A stretch of DNA of 64,000 nt, taken from NCBI GenBank assembly GCA_046329535.1, contig JAXLUN010000002.1:310001-374000 (forward strand). Reading direction: 5' to 3'. This stretch comes from Bog-950 sp046329535. Its GTDB lineage: Bacteria; Bacteroidota; Bacteroidia; Chitinophagales; LD1. Under the pieces are notes generated by a model. The model had not been told where the DNA came from, did no database searches, and saw nothing but the letters and a program-made list of their open reading frames with translations. Every line of letters starts with the position of its first letter. The first letter of the stretch is position 1. Shown here in pieces: positions 9,427 through 18,260 of the stretch. The position numbers and the translations under genes were made by a program.

Positions 9427-10260
9427 TTAACCAAACAGTGAAAACTGAACGGTATGAAAAGGCACCAGATTTTTATGCGCAGAAGAATTCTCTTCGTTCG
9501 GCTGAATATGATAAACCGCACTTTCCTCATGGCGCGAAGCCACGGCAATAGTCAGTTCACCGGCAAAGGGGCTGAACAAATCAAGCGCCAAATCAGGATG
9601 ATTATTCTGCTGCGAAAGGTGCGATAAAAGCAGGTGACTCAAATACGGAGCCCGGTGACCCACAAACAATTGCAGAGCCTCTTCGTTCGACAAATGCCCC
9701 TTACCGCCACTAATGCGCTTTTGCAGGCGCAGCGGATAGCCACCCTCGCGCAACATCTGTTCATCATAATTGCTTTCCAGAAAAACCGCATGGCATTGCC
9801 GGAAATAATGAATCACCTGTTTGCATACTTTGCCTATATCGGTCAGCACACCTACGCGGAGGCCATTGCCTTCTACTATAAAACTATAAGGGTCAGCTGC
9901 ATCGTGTAGTTTTTCAAAAGCCGTAACACGCAAGCCTCCAATGCTGACCGATGCGCTGCTCAACGGATGAACCAGTGAGGTTGGCAAAACCATCCGGCTG
10001 TTGCGCAACGTAGCATGGCTGATATAAACCGGCAACGAATATTTTTTAGCCAGCACCGGCAAACCCATAATATGGTCCGCATGCTCATGCGAAATAAAAA
10101 TGGCCTTCACCTGCCCCATACTCAGCCCCAGCTTATCCATACGCCTTTCGGTTTCGCGGCAACTGATGCCTGCATCTATCAGCACGGCCTCGGTGCCGTT
10201 GCCTACATAGTAGCAGTTGCCATTGCTGCCGCTGTTGAGTGATGCGATGTGGAGTGACAT
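9427..10260 (-). CDS. MBL-fold metallo-hydrolase (WalJ/YycJ type)
   Basis: 277 residues. A metallo-beta-lactamase fold with the metal motif SHEHADH (H58, H60, D62, H63) and the N-terminal SLNSGSNGNCYYV pattern typical of the YycJ/WalJ family. Further ligands are probable in LTDIGK and LLSHLSQQN. In the family, members are 5'-exonuclease-like or regulatory hydrolases, and the substrate here is not known. It is the first gene of a minus-strand run and is transcribed divergently from yqeY. Confidence 0.85.
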   Translation of the reverse strand: MSLHIASLNSGSNGNCYYVGNGTEAVLIDAGISCRETERRMDKLGLSMGQVKAIFISHEHADHIMGLPVLAKKYSLPVYISHATLRNSRMVLPTSLVHPLSSASVSIGGLRVTAFEKLHDAADPYSFIVEGNGLRVGVLTDIGKVCKQVIHYFRQCHAVFLESNYDEQMLREGGYPLRLQKRISGGKGHLSNEEALQLFVGHRAPYLSHLLLSHLSQQNNHPDLALDLFSPFAGELTIAVASRHEESAVYHIQPNEENSSAHKNLVPFHTVQFSLFG

Positions 10261-10319
10261 GTTTGCAAAGAAGAGAATTTTATAAAACAGGTTTCGATAA
10301 TTTCGGTCGCTTATATTTT

Positions 10320-10327
10320 TACTTTTG
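10320..10327 (+). promoter_or_regulatory. Bacteroidota -7 element upstream of yqeY
   Basis: The octamer tacttttg matches the TAnnTTTG -7 consensus and lies 18 bases before the ATG at 10346. A convincing -33 TTTG at the usual distance is not present, only tttcg at 10301. Confidence 0.45.
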
Positions 10328-10345
10328 CCGCACTAAAAACATGCT

Positions 10346-10795
10346 ATGAGCTTAGAAGAAAAAATAAATGCCGACCTGAAAACCGCTATGTTGGCTAAAG
10401 ACGAAATTGGATTAAGAGGCATTCGCGCCATTAAAAGCGCTATCCTTCTTGCCAAAACCGAAAAAGGTTCCGATGGCACTATCTCGCCCGAAAAGGAAGT
10501 GCAGATGCTGCAGAAACTGGTAAAGCAGCGCAGAGACTCTATTGCCGAGTTTGAAAAAGCCAACCGCCCCGACCTTATTCAAAAAGAACAGGAAGAAGTA
10601 TCGGTCATTGAAAAATACCTGCCGGCCATGATGAGTGCCGAAGAAGTAGCCGAAGTAGTAAAGCAGGCCATTGCCGCCACCGGGGCTACCTCGCAAAAAG
10701 AAATGGGCAAGGTAATGGGCATAGTAAGCAAACAATTAGCCGGCAAAGCCGATAATAAACTGGTAGCCGACACCGTTAAGAGTTTACTGGCTTAG
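10346..10795 (+). CDS. GatB/YqeY domain-containing protein
   Basis: 149 residues, the usual length for YqeY. The protein resembles the tRNA-binding C-terminal domain of GatB as a stand-alone unit. Recognisable segments are MSLEEKINADLKTAMLAKDE at the start, LIQKEQEEVSVIEKYLPAMMS in the middle and MGKVMGIVSKQLAGKADNKL near the end. A role linked to amidated tRNA or translation is presumed in the family but not established. It heads a plus-strand run yqeY - cvpA - pabA with gaps of 20 and 24 bases. Confidence 0.92.
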   Translation: MSLEEKINADLKTAMLAKDEIGLRGIRAIKSAILLAKTEKGSDGTISPEKEVQMLQKLVKQRRDSIAEFEKANRPDLIQKEQEEVSVIEKYLPAMMSAEEVAEVVKQAIAATGATSQKEMGKVMGIVSKQLAGKADNKLVADTVKSLLA

Positions 10796-10815
10796 TAACA
10801 TAAAAATACACGCGT

Positions 10816-11328
10816 ATGGTTTTCGATATTCTGTTTTTGGTATTTGTTGGCGTAGGTTTTTATCAGGGGTATAAAAACGGAATTATCTATTCGGTGTTTT
10901 CTATACTGGGTTGGTTTTTGGGCTTGGTGGCGGCTTTAAAGTTTTCGTATAAAATGGTAAGCCTGCTGCATGGCTTTGCGCATCTTGAGCCTAAAACCCT
11001 GGCGGTAATTGCCTTCATATTGGTGCTGGCATTGGTGGTGGGACTAATGAAATTAATTGCCTGGGGGCTCGAGCAAATTCTCAAGTCGTTTAGCATGAAT
11101 TTGTTTAACCAGATTTTTGGCGGCATACTGCACTCGCTGGTGGGGCTTTATGTGTTGTGTGTGTTTATCTGGTTTTTAAACAGGCTCGATATTTTTCCGG
11201 CCGATCAAAAAAACACTTCGCACGTTTATCCTTACATCTCTAACCTGGCGCCTAAGGTTATGGAAGTATCGGGCAACATAGTGCCTATGTTTCGCGATAC
11301 CTTCGAAAAATTTGACAGCCTTATTTAA
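10816..11328 (+). CDS. CvpA family inner-membrane protein
   Basis: 170 residues with four hydrophobic segments. The N-terminal pattern DILFLVFVGVGFYQGYKNG with the following GLVAALKFS is typical of CvpA, named for colicin V production and linked to envelope stress in Proteobacteria. The start ATG at 10816 follows yqeY by 20 bases, so co-transcription is likely. The exact role in Bacteroidota is not known. Confidence 0.85.
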   Translation: MVFDILFLVFVGVGFYQGYKNGIIYSVFSILGWFLGLVAALKFSYKMVSLLHGFAHLEPKTLAVIAFILVLALVVGLMKLIAWGLEQILKSFSMNLFNQIFGGILHSLVGLYVLCVFIWFLNRLDIFPADQKNTSHVYPYISNLAPKVMEVSGNIVPMFRDTFEKFDSLI

Positions 11329-11352
11329 TACGCGCACAATCCGTTAACTACT

Positions 11353-11931
11353 GTGGTACTGCTGCTCGATAATTACGACTCGTTTACCTACAACCTGCGC
11401 GATTACATTTTGCAATTAGGGCAGACCTGTAAGGTAGTTCGCCATGATGAAATGACGGTGGAAGAAATTGCGGAAATAGATTTTTCATCGGCCGTCATTT
11501 CTCCCGGACCCAAAACACCTGCACAGGCCGGTATCACCATGAAGTTTATAGAGCGGTTTCATACCGCCAAACCTATTTTAGGTATCTGTCTCGGCCATCA
11601 GGCCCTTGGCGAATTCTTTGGCGCTCAGCTGGTGCAAGCCATTCGTCCCATGCATGGTAAAACATCGTTGATTCGACACAACCACAGCTATCTTTTTAAT
11701 CACTTACCAGACGAGTTTGAGGTGATGCGCTACCATTCGCTGGTACTGCAGGGGGTAGAAGAAACTATATTGCGAGTTACCGCTACTACCTTACAAAACG
11801 AAGTAATGGCCATTACTCATCCTACTTTAAAAATTGCGGGAGTTCAGTTTCATCCCGAGTCGGTATTAACCCCTCACGGCCTGCAACTGATGAAAAACTG
11901 GTTTGATTTTAGTGTGAGCTCAAATCCTTGA
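11353..11931 (+). CDS. pabA: Anthranilate / aminodeoxychorismate synthase glutamine amidotransferase subunit
   Basis: 192 residues. A class I glutamine amidotransferase that supplies ammonia from glutamine to a chorismate-using partner. The N-terminus LLLDNYDSFTYNL and the nucleophile C79 in GICLGHQALGEFFG are diagnostic, and the His-Glu pair is in QFHPESVLTPHG. PabA and TrpG cannot be separated from sequence alone. No chorismate-binding partner (PabB/TrpE) or trp gene is nearby, which slightly favours PabA or a shared subunit. The start is a GTG. The 3' end overlaps the convergent accC gene by 23 bases. Confidence 0.88.
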   Translation: MVLLLDNYDSFTYNLRDYILQLGQTCKVVRHDEMTVEEIAEIDFSSAVISPGPKTPAQAGITMKFIERFHTAKPILGICLGHQALGEFFGAQLVQAIRPMHGKTSLIRHNHSYLFNHLPDEFEVMRYHSLVLQGVEETILRVTATTLQNEVMAITHPTLKIAGVQFHPESVLTPHGLQLMKNWFDFSVSSNP

Positions 11932-13276
11932 TAGCCGATACATAATCGAACCGCTCTAACAAACCGGTATCGAAATTTCCGGAGCGGAAATCTTCGTTAT
12001 CCATTAAAGCAATATGAAAAGGAATGGTGGTCTTTACACCTTCAATAATGAATTCTTCCAGTGCGCGCTTCATTTTTACAATACACTCCTCACGGGTTTT
12101 AGCGCGGCAAATAACCTTGGCTAAAAGAGAGTCATAAAACGGTGGCACCGTATACCCTGCATAAATATGCGTATCTACCCGAACGCCATAACCCTTAGGC
12201 GTATGCAAAGCAGTAATTTTTCCGGGGCTTGGAGCAAAACCATTCAATGGGTCTTCGGCATTTACCCGACATTCAATGGCATGCATATTTCCGGGAAAAT
12301 ATAAAGTGCCCGAAATAGGTGTACCAGCTGCTATCAGTATCTGCTCCTTAATCAAATCAAAATCCATCACCTCTTCTGTTACCGGATGTTCCACCTGAAT
12401 ACGGGTATTCATTTCCATGAAATAGAAGTTGCGGTGTTTATCTACCAGAAACTCGATGGTTCCCACCCCTTCATAAGCAATGGCTTCTACCGCCTTCACG
12501 GCTGCATCACCCATTTTTCTGCGAAGTGTTTCATCAATAAATGGAGAAGGAGCTTCTTCTACCAGCTTTTGATGTCTGCGCTGAACCGAGCAATCTCTTT
12601 CGCTCAGGTGAGTAGCCGTTCCAAACTGGTCGCCCGCTACCTGTATTTCGATATGGTGAGGTTCTTCAATAAACTTTTCCAGATATACAGCATCGTTACC
12701 AAAACTGGCTCCCGCCTCGGTACGAGCCATGTTGTATGCTTTCTCCAAACCGGCATCTTCATGTACAATGCGCATTCCCTTTCCTCCGCCTCCGGCTGTT
12801 GCTTTTAATATAACCGGGTAACCAATCTTTCGCGCAATTTTCAAGGCCTCTTCAACCGAACTGATGAGTCCTTCACTGCCGGGTATACAGGGTACTCCGG
12901 CTTTAATCATTGTTTCCTTGGCGGTAACTTTATCGCCCATAGCCCGCATCTGCGATGGTGTAGGCCCAATAAACTTGATGTTGTACTTACCGCACAATTC
13001 TGCAAACTCCGCATTCTCTGCCAAAAAGCCATAGCCCGGATGAATAGCATCGGCATTAGTCAGTTCAGCTACGGCCATAATAGCCTGCATATTCAGGTAA
13101 GAGTCTTTACTTCGAGGAGCACCAATACAAATAGCCTCATCGGCAAACCGTACGTGCAGACTATCCCGGTCGGCTGTGGAATAAACCGCAACCGTTTTAA
13201 TACCCATCTCCTTACAGGTTCTTATAATGCGCAGCGCAATTTCACCGCGATTAGCAATCAGTATTTTCTTGAACAT
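11909..13276 (-). CDS. accC: Acetyl-CoA carboxylase, biotin carboxylase subunit
   Basis: 455 residues, normal length. The enzyme carboxylates the biotin on AccB using ATP and bicarbonate, the first step of fatty acid synthesis. Visible features are the N-terminal FKKILIANRGEIALRI, the ATP-grasp glycine loop KATAGGGGKGMRIV, the EKFIEEPHHIEIQV segment and the catalytic MNTRIQVEHPVTE. It follows accB by 22 bases. The closing residues overlap the convergent pabA. Confidence 0.97.
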   Translation of the reverse strand: MFKKILIANRGEIALRIIRTCKEMGIKTVAVYSTADRDSLHVRFADEAICIGAPRSKDSYLNMQAIMAVAELTNADAIHPGYGFLAENAEFAELCGKYNIKFIGPTPSQMRAMGDKVTAKETMIKAGVPCIPGSEGLISSVEEALKIARKIGYPVILKATAGGGGKGMRIVHEDAGLEKAYNMARTEAGASFGNDAVYLEKFIEEPHHIEIQVAGDQFGTATHLSERDCSVQRRHQKLVEEAPSPFIDETLRRKMGDAAVKAVEAIAYEGVGTIEFLVDKHRNFYFMEMNTRIQVEHPVTEEVMDFDLIKEQILIAAGTPISGTLYFPGNMHAIECRVNAEDPLNGFAPSPGKITALHTPKGYGVRVDTHIYAGYTVPPFYDSLLAKVICRAKTREECIVKMKRALEEFIIEGVKTTIPFHIALMDNEDFRSGNFDTGLLERFDYVSAIKDLSSH

Positions 13277-13298
13277 AGTTTAGAGGTATGCTGATGTT

Positions 13299-13775
13299 CT
13301 ATACTTTCTCTATTAAAAATAAAGGTTGGTCGTATTCTACCGGTGATGAATCTTCGGCCAGAATTTTTACTACTCTTCCTTCGCCACCATCAAACTCAAT
13401 TTCATTAAACAACTTCATGGCTTCGATAATACAAAGCACATCACCGCCCTTAATTATATCGCCAACTTTTACATAAGGGTCTTTATCAGCGCCCGGCTTG
13501 CGATAGAAAGTTCCTACCATCGGGGCCCGGAAAGTAATAGTGTTATCCGACACCGTTGTAGTGGCAACCGGTGTCTGCTTGGTAGCTACTTCCTGTTCTA
13601 CCGCCACACTTTTTACTGGTGCAGGCTGCGGTACCGAAACATGTGAGGTATAAACAGGCTGTTCAGCTCCTTTATTTTTAATGGTAATGGCAAAGTCGCC
13701 TTCTTTTACGCGCAACTCTCCAATGTCACTCTTCTTCACCAGTTTAATCAGTTCCTGTATTTTTTTCAGGTCCAT
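13299..13775 (-). CDS. accB: Acetyl-CoA carboxylase, biotin carboxyl carrier protein
   Basis: 158 residues. The N-terminal domain starts MDLKKIQELIKLVKKSD. A Pro/Val/Thr-rich linker (about 38-75) leads to the C-terminal biotinyl domain, with K121 in EAMKLFN as the biotin attachment site. It lies directly upstream of accC and downstream of efp, the usual Bacteroidota order. A hairpin with T-run separates it from efp, so efp and acc expression may be partly uncoupled. Confidence 0.96.
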   Translation of the reverse strand: MDLKKIQELIKLVKKSDIGELRVKEGDFAITIKNKGAEQPVYTSHVSVPQPAPVKSVAVEQEVATKQTPVATTTVSDNTITFRAPMVGTFYRKPGADKDPYVKVGDIIKGGDVLCIIEAMKLFNEIEFDGGEGRVVKILAEDSSPVEYDQPLFLIEKV

Positions 13776-13793
13776 AGGTTTATATTTTATGGT

Positions 13794-13824
13794 ATAAAAA
13801 AATCCCGAAGTGTGAATTCGGGAT
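13794..13824 (-). terminator. Intrinsic terminator or attenuator between efp and accB
   Basis: On the minus strand, atcccgaa and ttcgggat form a perfect 8-bp stem (plus-strand arms 13802-13809 and 13817-13824) around a 7-nt loop, followed by a run of eight T. It lies 55 bases after the efp stop and 20 bases before the accB start. Confidence 0.75.
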
Positions 13825-13878
13825 GTCGAATGTAGCCAGAGTTTCCAAGTTTCAAAAAACCAATAACTTCTTTAGTTA

Positions 13879-14448
13879 CTATTTACTTTTTACTCGCTCC
13901 ACATAAGAACGGTTGCGGGTATCAATCTTAATTTTTTCTCCCTGGTTAACAAACAGCGGTACATATACCACTGCTCCGGTTTCCAGAGTAGCAGGTTTTT
14001 GTGCATTGGTGGCTGTATTGCCGGCTACAGCAGGTTCACTGTAGGTAATTTCAAGAACTACATGCTGCGGCAACTCACATCCGAGAATCTGATTATTTTC
14101 TTCATGTACCACTATTTCGCAAACATCGCCCTCTTTCAAAAAGTCATTGTTTTCAATGGTATTTCCGTCAATAGTTATCTGGTCAAATGTTTCATTGTCC
14201 ATAAAGTTATAACCGGTTTCATCTTTATACAAAAACTGGTAAGGTCTGCGAACTACTCGGGCTGTAGTAATATCATGACCGGCCGGAAAGGTGTGTTCCA
14301 GCATTCTGCCGGTTCTCAGGCCTTTCATACGGCAACGAACAAAAGCGTTTCCTTTTCCGGGTTTTACATGTTGAAATTCTACAAACTGGTAGATGTCGTT
14401 ATTGAACTCTATACAAAGTCCGTTTTTAATGTCTGCGGTAGTTGCCAT
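13879..14448 (-). CDS. efp: Translation elongation factor P
   Basis: 189 residues from the ATG at 14448, which starts MATTADIKNG. The open frame extends 26 codons further upstream, but EF-P is about 188 residues and the extension is not EF-P-like. EF-P relieves ribosome stalling at polyproline. The three OB-like domains are present, with the domain I loop HVKPGKGNAF placing K32 at the tip, the residue modified by beta-lysylation or other routes in some lineages. No modifying enzyme (EpmA/EarP-like) is seen in the window. Downstream are accB and accC. Confidence 0.96.
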   Translation of the reverse strand: MATTADIKNGLCIEFNNDIYQFVEFQHVKPGKGNAFVRCRMKGLRTGRMLEHTFPAGHDITTARVVRRPYQFLYKDETGYNFMDNETFDQITIDGNTIENNDFLKEGDVCEIVVHEENNQILGCELPQHVVLEITYSEPAVAGNTATNAQKPATLETGAVVYVPLFVNQGEKIKIDTRNRSYVERVKSK

Positions 14449-14631
14449 GTGGTATGGTTTAGTTTTGAGGTGGCGAATATAATCGCTATTGGGTAAATAG
14501 AAAATCAACCCAATTCTTCTCTGCATTGAGCCTTTGAAAAACAGAAAATGAAAAATCTTTATTTGTTAAAAGTATTTGTATATTAGTTGCACATTTCAGC
14601 GGTTTTATTTCTTCAACTAAACCAAAACATT

Positions 14632-15597
14632 ATGAGAACAATTCTGCGCTATTTAGTGTACGTGCTGATCTTAGCTATTGTACTGGTCGTAGGCTTTGTC
14701 ACCTTTGTTCAGGTCAGGGGTATTCCAAAGTATGCGGTCGAGAAGATTGACTATCCACACGTAATGTCCGACTCTGATCTGGTAGCCAACGGAGCAAAAA
14801 TTGCAGCTGTTCAGTGTATTGTTTGCCACCGAGGCAGCGATGGTAAATTATCCGGACGCTTATTACAGGAGCTTCCTCCCGATTTTGGTGAGATTCATTC
14901 AGCCAACATTACCCAAAGTAAGGTAACTGGTATTGGCAATTGGTCCGATGCAGATATTGCCTATCTGCTCCGAACCGGTTGTAAACCAGATGGACAATAC
15001 CTACCAGTTTATATGCCCAAGTTTCCGCATATGAGTGAGTACGACCTGAAAAGCATTATCGCATTTCTGCGCTCAGAGCATCCGGTTGTTCAGGCATCGG
15101 AAATAGCTAAAACGCCTAGTAAGCCTTCCTTTCTAACTAAGTTTTTATGCTTGGTGGCTTTCAAAAAAATACCTTACCCGGCTACTCCAATTGCGCACCC
15201 TGATACGAACGATTTAGTTAAAATGGGACATTACCTGGTAACCGGTCGCTATGATTGCTATCCGTGTCATTCTAAAGATTTCAAAACTCTAAACATGGAG
15301 TTTCCCGAAAAAACTGAGGGTTTCTGTGGGGGTGGTAACAAAATGATTACCCTAGACGGGAAGGAAAGATTCACCGCCAACATTACCATGGATGAAGAAA
15401 CCGGATTAGGTAGCTGGACTCTTGATGATTTCAGTAATGCACTACGCAATTCAAAAAACAAAGAAGGCAAAACCCTGCGCGAACCCATGCTGCCGTATAA
15501 CGGATTAACCGATCTGGAAGTAAAATCGATGTGGGCTTATCTGCAGACGGTTCCAAAAATTAAAAACGCGGTTGACCGGAAGTGGGAACAGGACTAA
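14632..15597 (+). CDS. Membrane-anchored diheme cytochrome c
   Basis: 321 residues from the ATG at 14632. An upstream in-frame start at 14587 would put residues before the hydrophobic anchor and is less likely. One N-terminal transmembrane segment (YLVYVLILAIVLVVGFVTF) is followed by two class I cytochrome c domains with heme sites CIVCH and CYPCH. Possible Met axial ligands are in YMPKFPHMSE and REPMLPYNGL. The protein should sit in the inner membrane facing the periplasm and carry electrons. The partner is not identifiable here. A terminator follows. Confidence 0.85.
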   Translation: MRTILRYLVYVLILAIVLVVGFVTFVQVRGIPKYAVEKIDYPHVMSDSDLVANGAKIAAVQCIVCHRGSDGKLSGRLLQELPPDFGEIHSANITQSKVTGIGNWSDADIAYLLRTGCKPDGQYLPVYMPKFPHMSEYDLKSIIAFLRSEHPVVQASEIAKTPSKPSFLTKFLCLVAFKKIPYPATPIAHPDTNDLVKMGHYLVTGRYDCYPCHSKDFKTLNMEFPEKTEGFCGGGNKMITLDGKERFTANITMDEETGLGSWTLDDFSNALRNSKNKEGKTLREPMLPYNGLTDLEVKSMWAYLQTVPKIKNAVDRKWEQD

Positions 15598-15641
15598 TCT
15601 GGATATAAAAATTTTGCCCGAGATTGAAGGAATCTTCAGGC

Positions 15642-15675
15642 AACCCGGAGCAGAGCAATTTGCCCGGGTTTTTTA
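15642..15675 (+). terminator. Terminator after the cytochrome c gene
   Basis: The arms aacccgg (15642-15648) and ccgggtt (15664-15670) pair perfectly, with a 15-nt loop and a T-rich tail to 15674. The tail runs to the stop codon of the convergent gene ending at 15673. Confidence 0.55.
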
Positions 15676-16440
15676 TTCTACTGCAATCAGTTTGGAAACG
15701 ATACCAGTTGAAGATTTAAGCTGAACCTGATAAATACCTTTCGCATGTCGGGATAAATCAATAATAGTAAATAGCTGACCCGCAGCATTAAGCGTTTCTG
15801 AATAAGCCAAACGACCTGTTACATCGCGAACAGCCAACTCATCAAAAAGATCATTTTGATAACTAAACTGAACATTGAAAACTCCGGTGCTGGGGTTCGG
15901 ATAAATAGTAAAATCCGAAGCTTTACCGTTTGAATATCCAACAGAAGAAATAGGACTATTAGCACATACATCGCCCTGATTAATTACTATCAACTCGTAG
16001 TTTGGCAAAAGTCCGAAGTTATTTCTCAAATAATCGAAAGAGGCTGTTCCCTGACTGGTGTAAGCAAAGCCGTCATAATCTATAACGTAGGTACCAGCAG
16101 TATCGGTGGTTGTTCCTTCAATGCTAATACAGGCTCTCTGCAAAGCTGCCATAGTACATATAATTGGCGTGCAAACTGTATGAATTCCGGTAGGCAGGCC
16201 GTTAAAGGAAGTTACTTTGATTGAATCTATCGTTACTCCCGCTATAGCAGGCGGTGTAAAAAATTGTAAGGTAGCAGAATAAGTTACACTTCTTTCAATA
16301 CAAGGCAGCTCTTCCGATGGAGGAGTAACCACCTGAAAATTGGTAGTATCAATTACGCATTGAGCCTGGATAACCAACGCGGAGCTCACCAATAAAACAA
16401 CGAGTAACTGTAATCTGAAAAGCAGGCTGGTTTGCATCAA
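15673..16440 (-). CDS. Small secreted protein with T9SS sorting domain
   Basis: 255 residues. A signal peptide (LFRLQLLVVLLVSSALVIQAQ) is followed by a domain of about 140 residues with paired cysteines (VCTPIICTMAALQRACISIEG) that I do not recognise. The C-terminal 75 residues are a T9SS type A sorting domain (IYPNPSTGVFNVQF ... GIYQVQLKS...SKLIAVE). It is likely secreted or surface-attached. It sits 8 bases after pepF on the same strand, so it may be read through from it. Confidence 0.8.
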   Translation of the reverse strand: MMQTSLLFRLQLLVVLLVSSALVIQAQCVIDTTNFQVVTPPSEELPCIERSVTYSATLQFFTPPAIAGVTIDSIKVTSFNGLPTGIHTVCTPIICTMAALQRACISIEGTTTDTAGTYVIDYDGFAYTSQGTASFDYLRNNFGLLPNYELIVINQGDVCANSPISSVGYSNGKASDFTIYPNPSTGVFNVQFSYQNDLFDELAVRDVTGRLAYSETLNAAGQLFTIIDLSRHAKGIYQVQLKSSTGIVSKLIAVE

Positions 16441-16448
16441 TATCTTGT

Positions 16449-18173
16449 TTATGAAAGTTTATTTAACTCCTGTTTCAGAAATGAGAGGAGGCTTAACACA
16501 TAAGGCTTACTAAAATCGAACTTCGCTCCGGCTGTTTCATAAAAAACGGGAATCGGTTTAGTGTAACCCAGCTTGAGCGCATTCTTATAATCTTCTACCG
16601 CTTTAGTCGGATTTTGTTTAAAGTTTTTCCATACAGCTAAAGCCCCCAGCTCGGCAAAAGCATATTCAATATAATAGAAAGGAACAATGAAGAAATGTAG
16701 AATGCTTTGGTATGAGGAACTGCTGAATTTTTCCAACCCGGTAATATCCACGTTGTCCGGAGTAAATTTGCTTTGTAACTCTGCCCATTTGTTTCTGCGC
16801 TCCTCAACTGTGTGGTTAGGATTGAGATACAACCAAAACTGAAAACTATCGCCCATACAGGTTTTTGTCAGCACGCTAAGTATATATTTCAGATGATTTC
16901 TTCTAGCTCGGCTCAAATCGTCTGTATTCGGATAAAAAACATCCCAATGCTCCATACTCATCAACTCCATACCCATAGAGGCAACTTCAGCTATTTCTGA
17001 GGTGGTTTCTTTAAACGCATTAAATTCTAGAGGATGCGAAAGGAAAGTATGAATAGCATGACCGCCTTCATGCACCATCGTAATTACATCTGTTTCAGAA
17101 TTGGCCGAATTCATAAAAATGAAAGGAACGCCTATTTCGGGCATAGTCATATTATACCCTCCGGGACTTTTACTCATCCGGGAATCCAGATCGAGATATT
17201 TCATCTCTTTCATAATAGCAATCCGTTCACCGAAATAAGAATCGAGACGATTAAAGCACTCAATAGTTTTATTCGTCAGGTCTTCGGTGCTGTTACAAGG
17301 CTTTAAAGCCGGCTTGCCTGAAACATCTACCTCTCTATCCCAAGGTCTCAACACATCTAAACCCAACTGCTCCTGACGTTCACGACTTATCTCGTTCACT
17401 AAAGGCATCATCACCTCTTCCATAGTAGCATGAAACCTCAAACAGTCTTCCGGGGTGTAATCAAAACGACCCAGCTCGGCAAAGCGATACTCGAGATAAT
17501 TTTTGTACCCCGCATTCAAAGCAATTTTATGGCGTAACTGAATCAGTTCAGAGAGTAGGGAATCTAACTTCTCGGCATCGGCAAATTTTCGTTCACTGAT
17601 AAGTTTATAAACGGATTCACGCTCAGCACGGTCAGTGCTTTTCAAAAAAACACCCGCCTGCTGAATGGTCAATTCATTGCCTTTATACTGAATACTCTGA
17701 GCACCTGCAATCTCATCGAAGGTACTTTGTTTCATTTGCAATTCACTCTGTAGGGGAATATTCTCTTCTCGGAATATTTCCAATGCGCTTTTCACCCTGC
17801 GAATGGTGGTAAAAAAGGCGTCCTGATTTAACTGCTCTGTATAGGGACATGTAATAAACTTCTTTTTCAGCTCATTCTCCAGTACCGATAGTTTAGGATA
17901 AATGTTGGCATACTGGTTCATTAAAGCAGCTTTCGCTATTTCATCTGAGGTGTCTATCGTTGTTTTTACATAAACCCAACGGCTCTGCTCACCCAATACC
18001 GCTTCAAATTCACTCCAATCAAGCAACCATCCGGTTAATTCTTCTACTGAATTGATTTCACGGCTAAGCAAGCTGGAACAATAAGGCTCTATTTGCTCCC
18101 ATTTGGAAGAGTCAAAATCTTCTGACACAAAAGTTCTTTTTTTCCGTTGAGGAATGGATATAGTCTGTTGCAT
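16449..18173 (-). CDS. pepF: M3 family oligoendopeptidase (PepF type)
   Basis: 574 residues, normal for the family. A zinc metallopeptidase that cleaves oligopeptides. The zinc site is H368-E-G-G-H372 in MVHEGGHAIHTFL, with the third ligand Glu expected in KETTSEIAEVASMGME. PGGYNMTMPEIGVPFIFMN and the C-terminal FFIVPFYYIEYAFAELGALAVW are typical M3 segments. There is no signal peptide, so it is cytosolic. A hairpin separates it from the upstream DUF5606 gene. Confidence 0.92.
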   Translation of the reverse strand: MQQTISIPQRKKRTFVSEDFDSSKWEQIEPYCSSLLSREINSVEELTGWLLDWSEFEAVLGEQSRWVYVKTTIDTSDEIAKAALMNQYANIYPKLSVLENELKKKFITCPYTEQLNQDAFFTTIRRVKSALEIFREENIPLQSELQMKQSTFDEIAGAQSIQYKGNELTIQQAGVFLKSTDRAERESVYKLISERKFADAEKLDSLLSELIQLRHKIALNAGYKNYLEYRFAELGRFDYTPEDCLRFHATMEEVMMPLVNEISRERQEQLGLDVLRPWDREVDVSGKPALKPCNSTEDLTNKTIECFNRLDSYFGERIAIMKEMKYLDLDSRMSKSPGGYNMTMPEIGVPFIFMNSANSETDVITMVHEGGHAIHTFLSHPLEFNAFKETTSEIAEVASMGMELMSMEHWDVFYPNTDDLSRARRNHLKYILSVLTKTCMGDSFQFWLYLNPNHTVEERRNKWAELQSKFTPDNVDITGLEKFSSSSYQSILHFFIVPFYYIEYAFAELGALAVWKNFKQNPTKAVEDYKNALKLGYTKPIPVFYETAGAKFDFSKPYVLSLLSFLKQELNKLS

Positions 18174-18202
18174 TTTTTAATTGATACAGTTTTTAAAAAG
18201 TA

Positions 18203-18240
18203 AGAGCGAGTGTGTAAGATAAATCTCATCCACCCGCTCT
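18203..18240 (-). terminator. Likely terminator between DUF5606 gene and pepF
   Basis: The arms agagcg (18203-18208) and cgctct (18235-18240) pair, extended by gtg/cac after one mismatch. On the minus strand the hairpin is followed by a T-rich stretch (complement of 18190-18200). The loop is long, so strength is uncertain. Confidence 0.45.
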
Positions 18241-18260
18241 GGCTTAATTCATATTATTCA

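Noticed and set aside
13999..14496. Open frame of 165 codons on the plus strand
   Set aside because: Antisense to efp and without homology.
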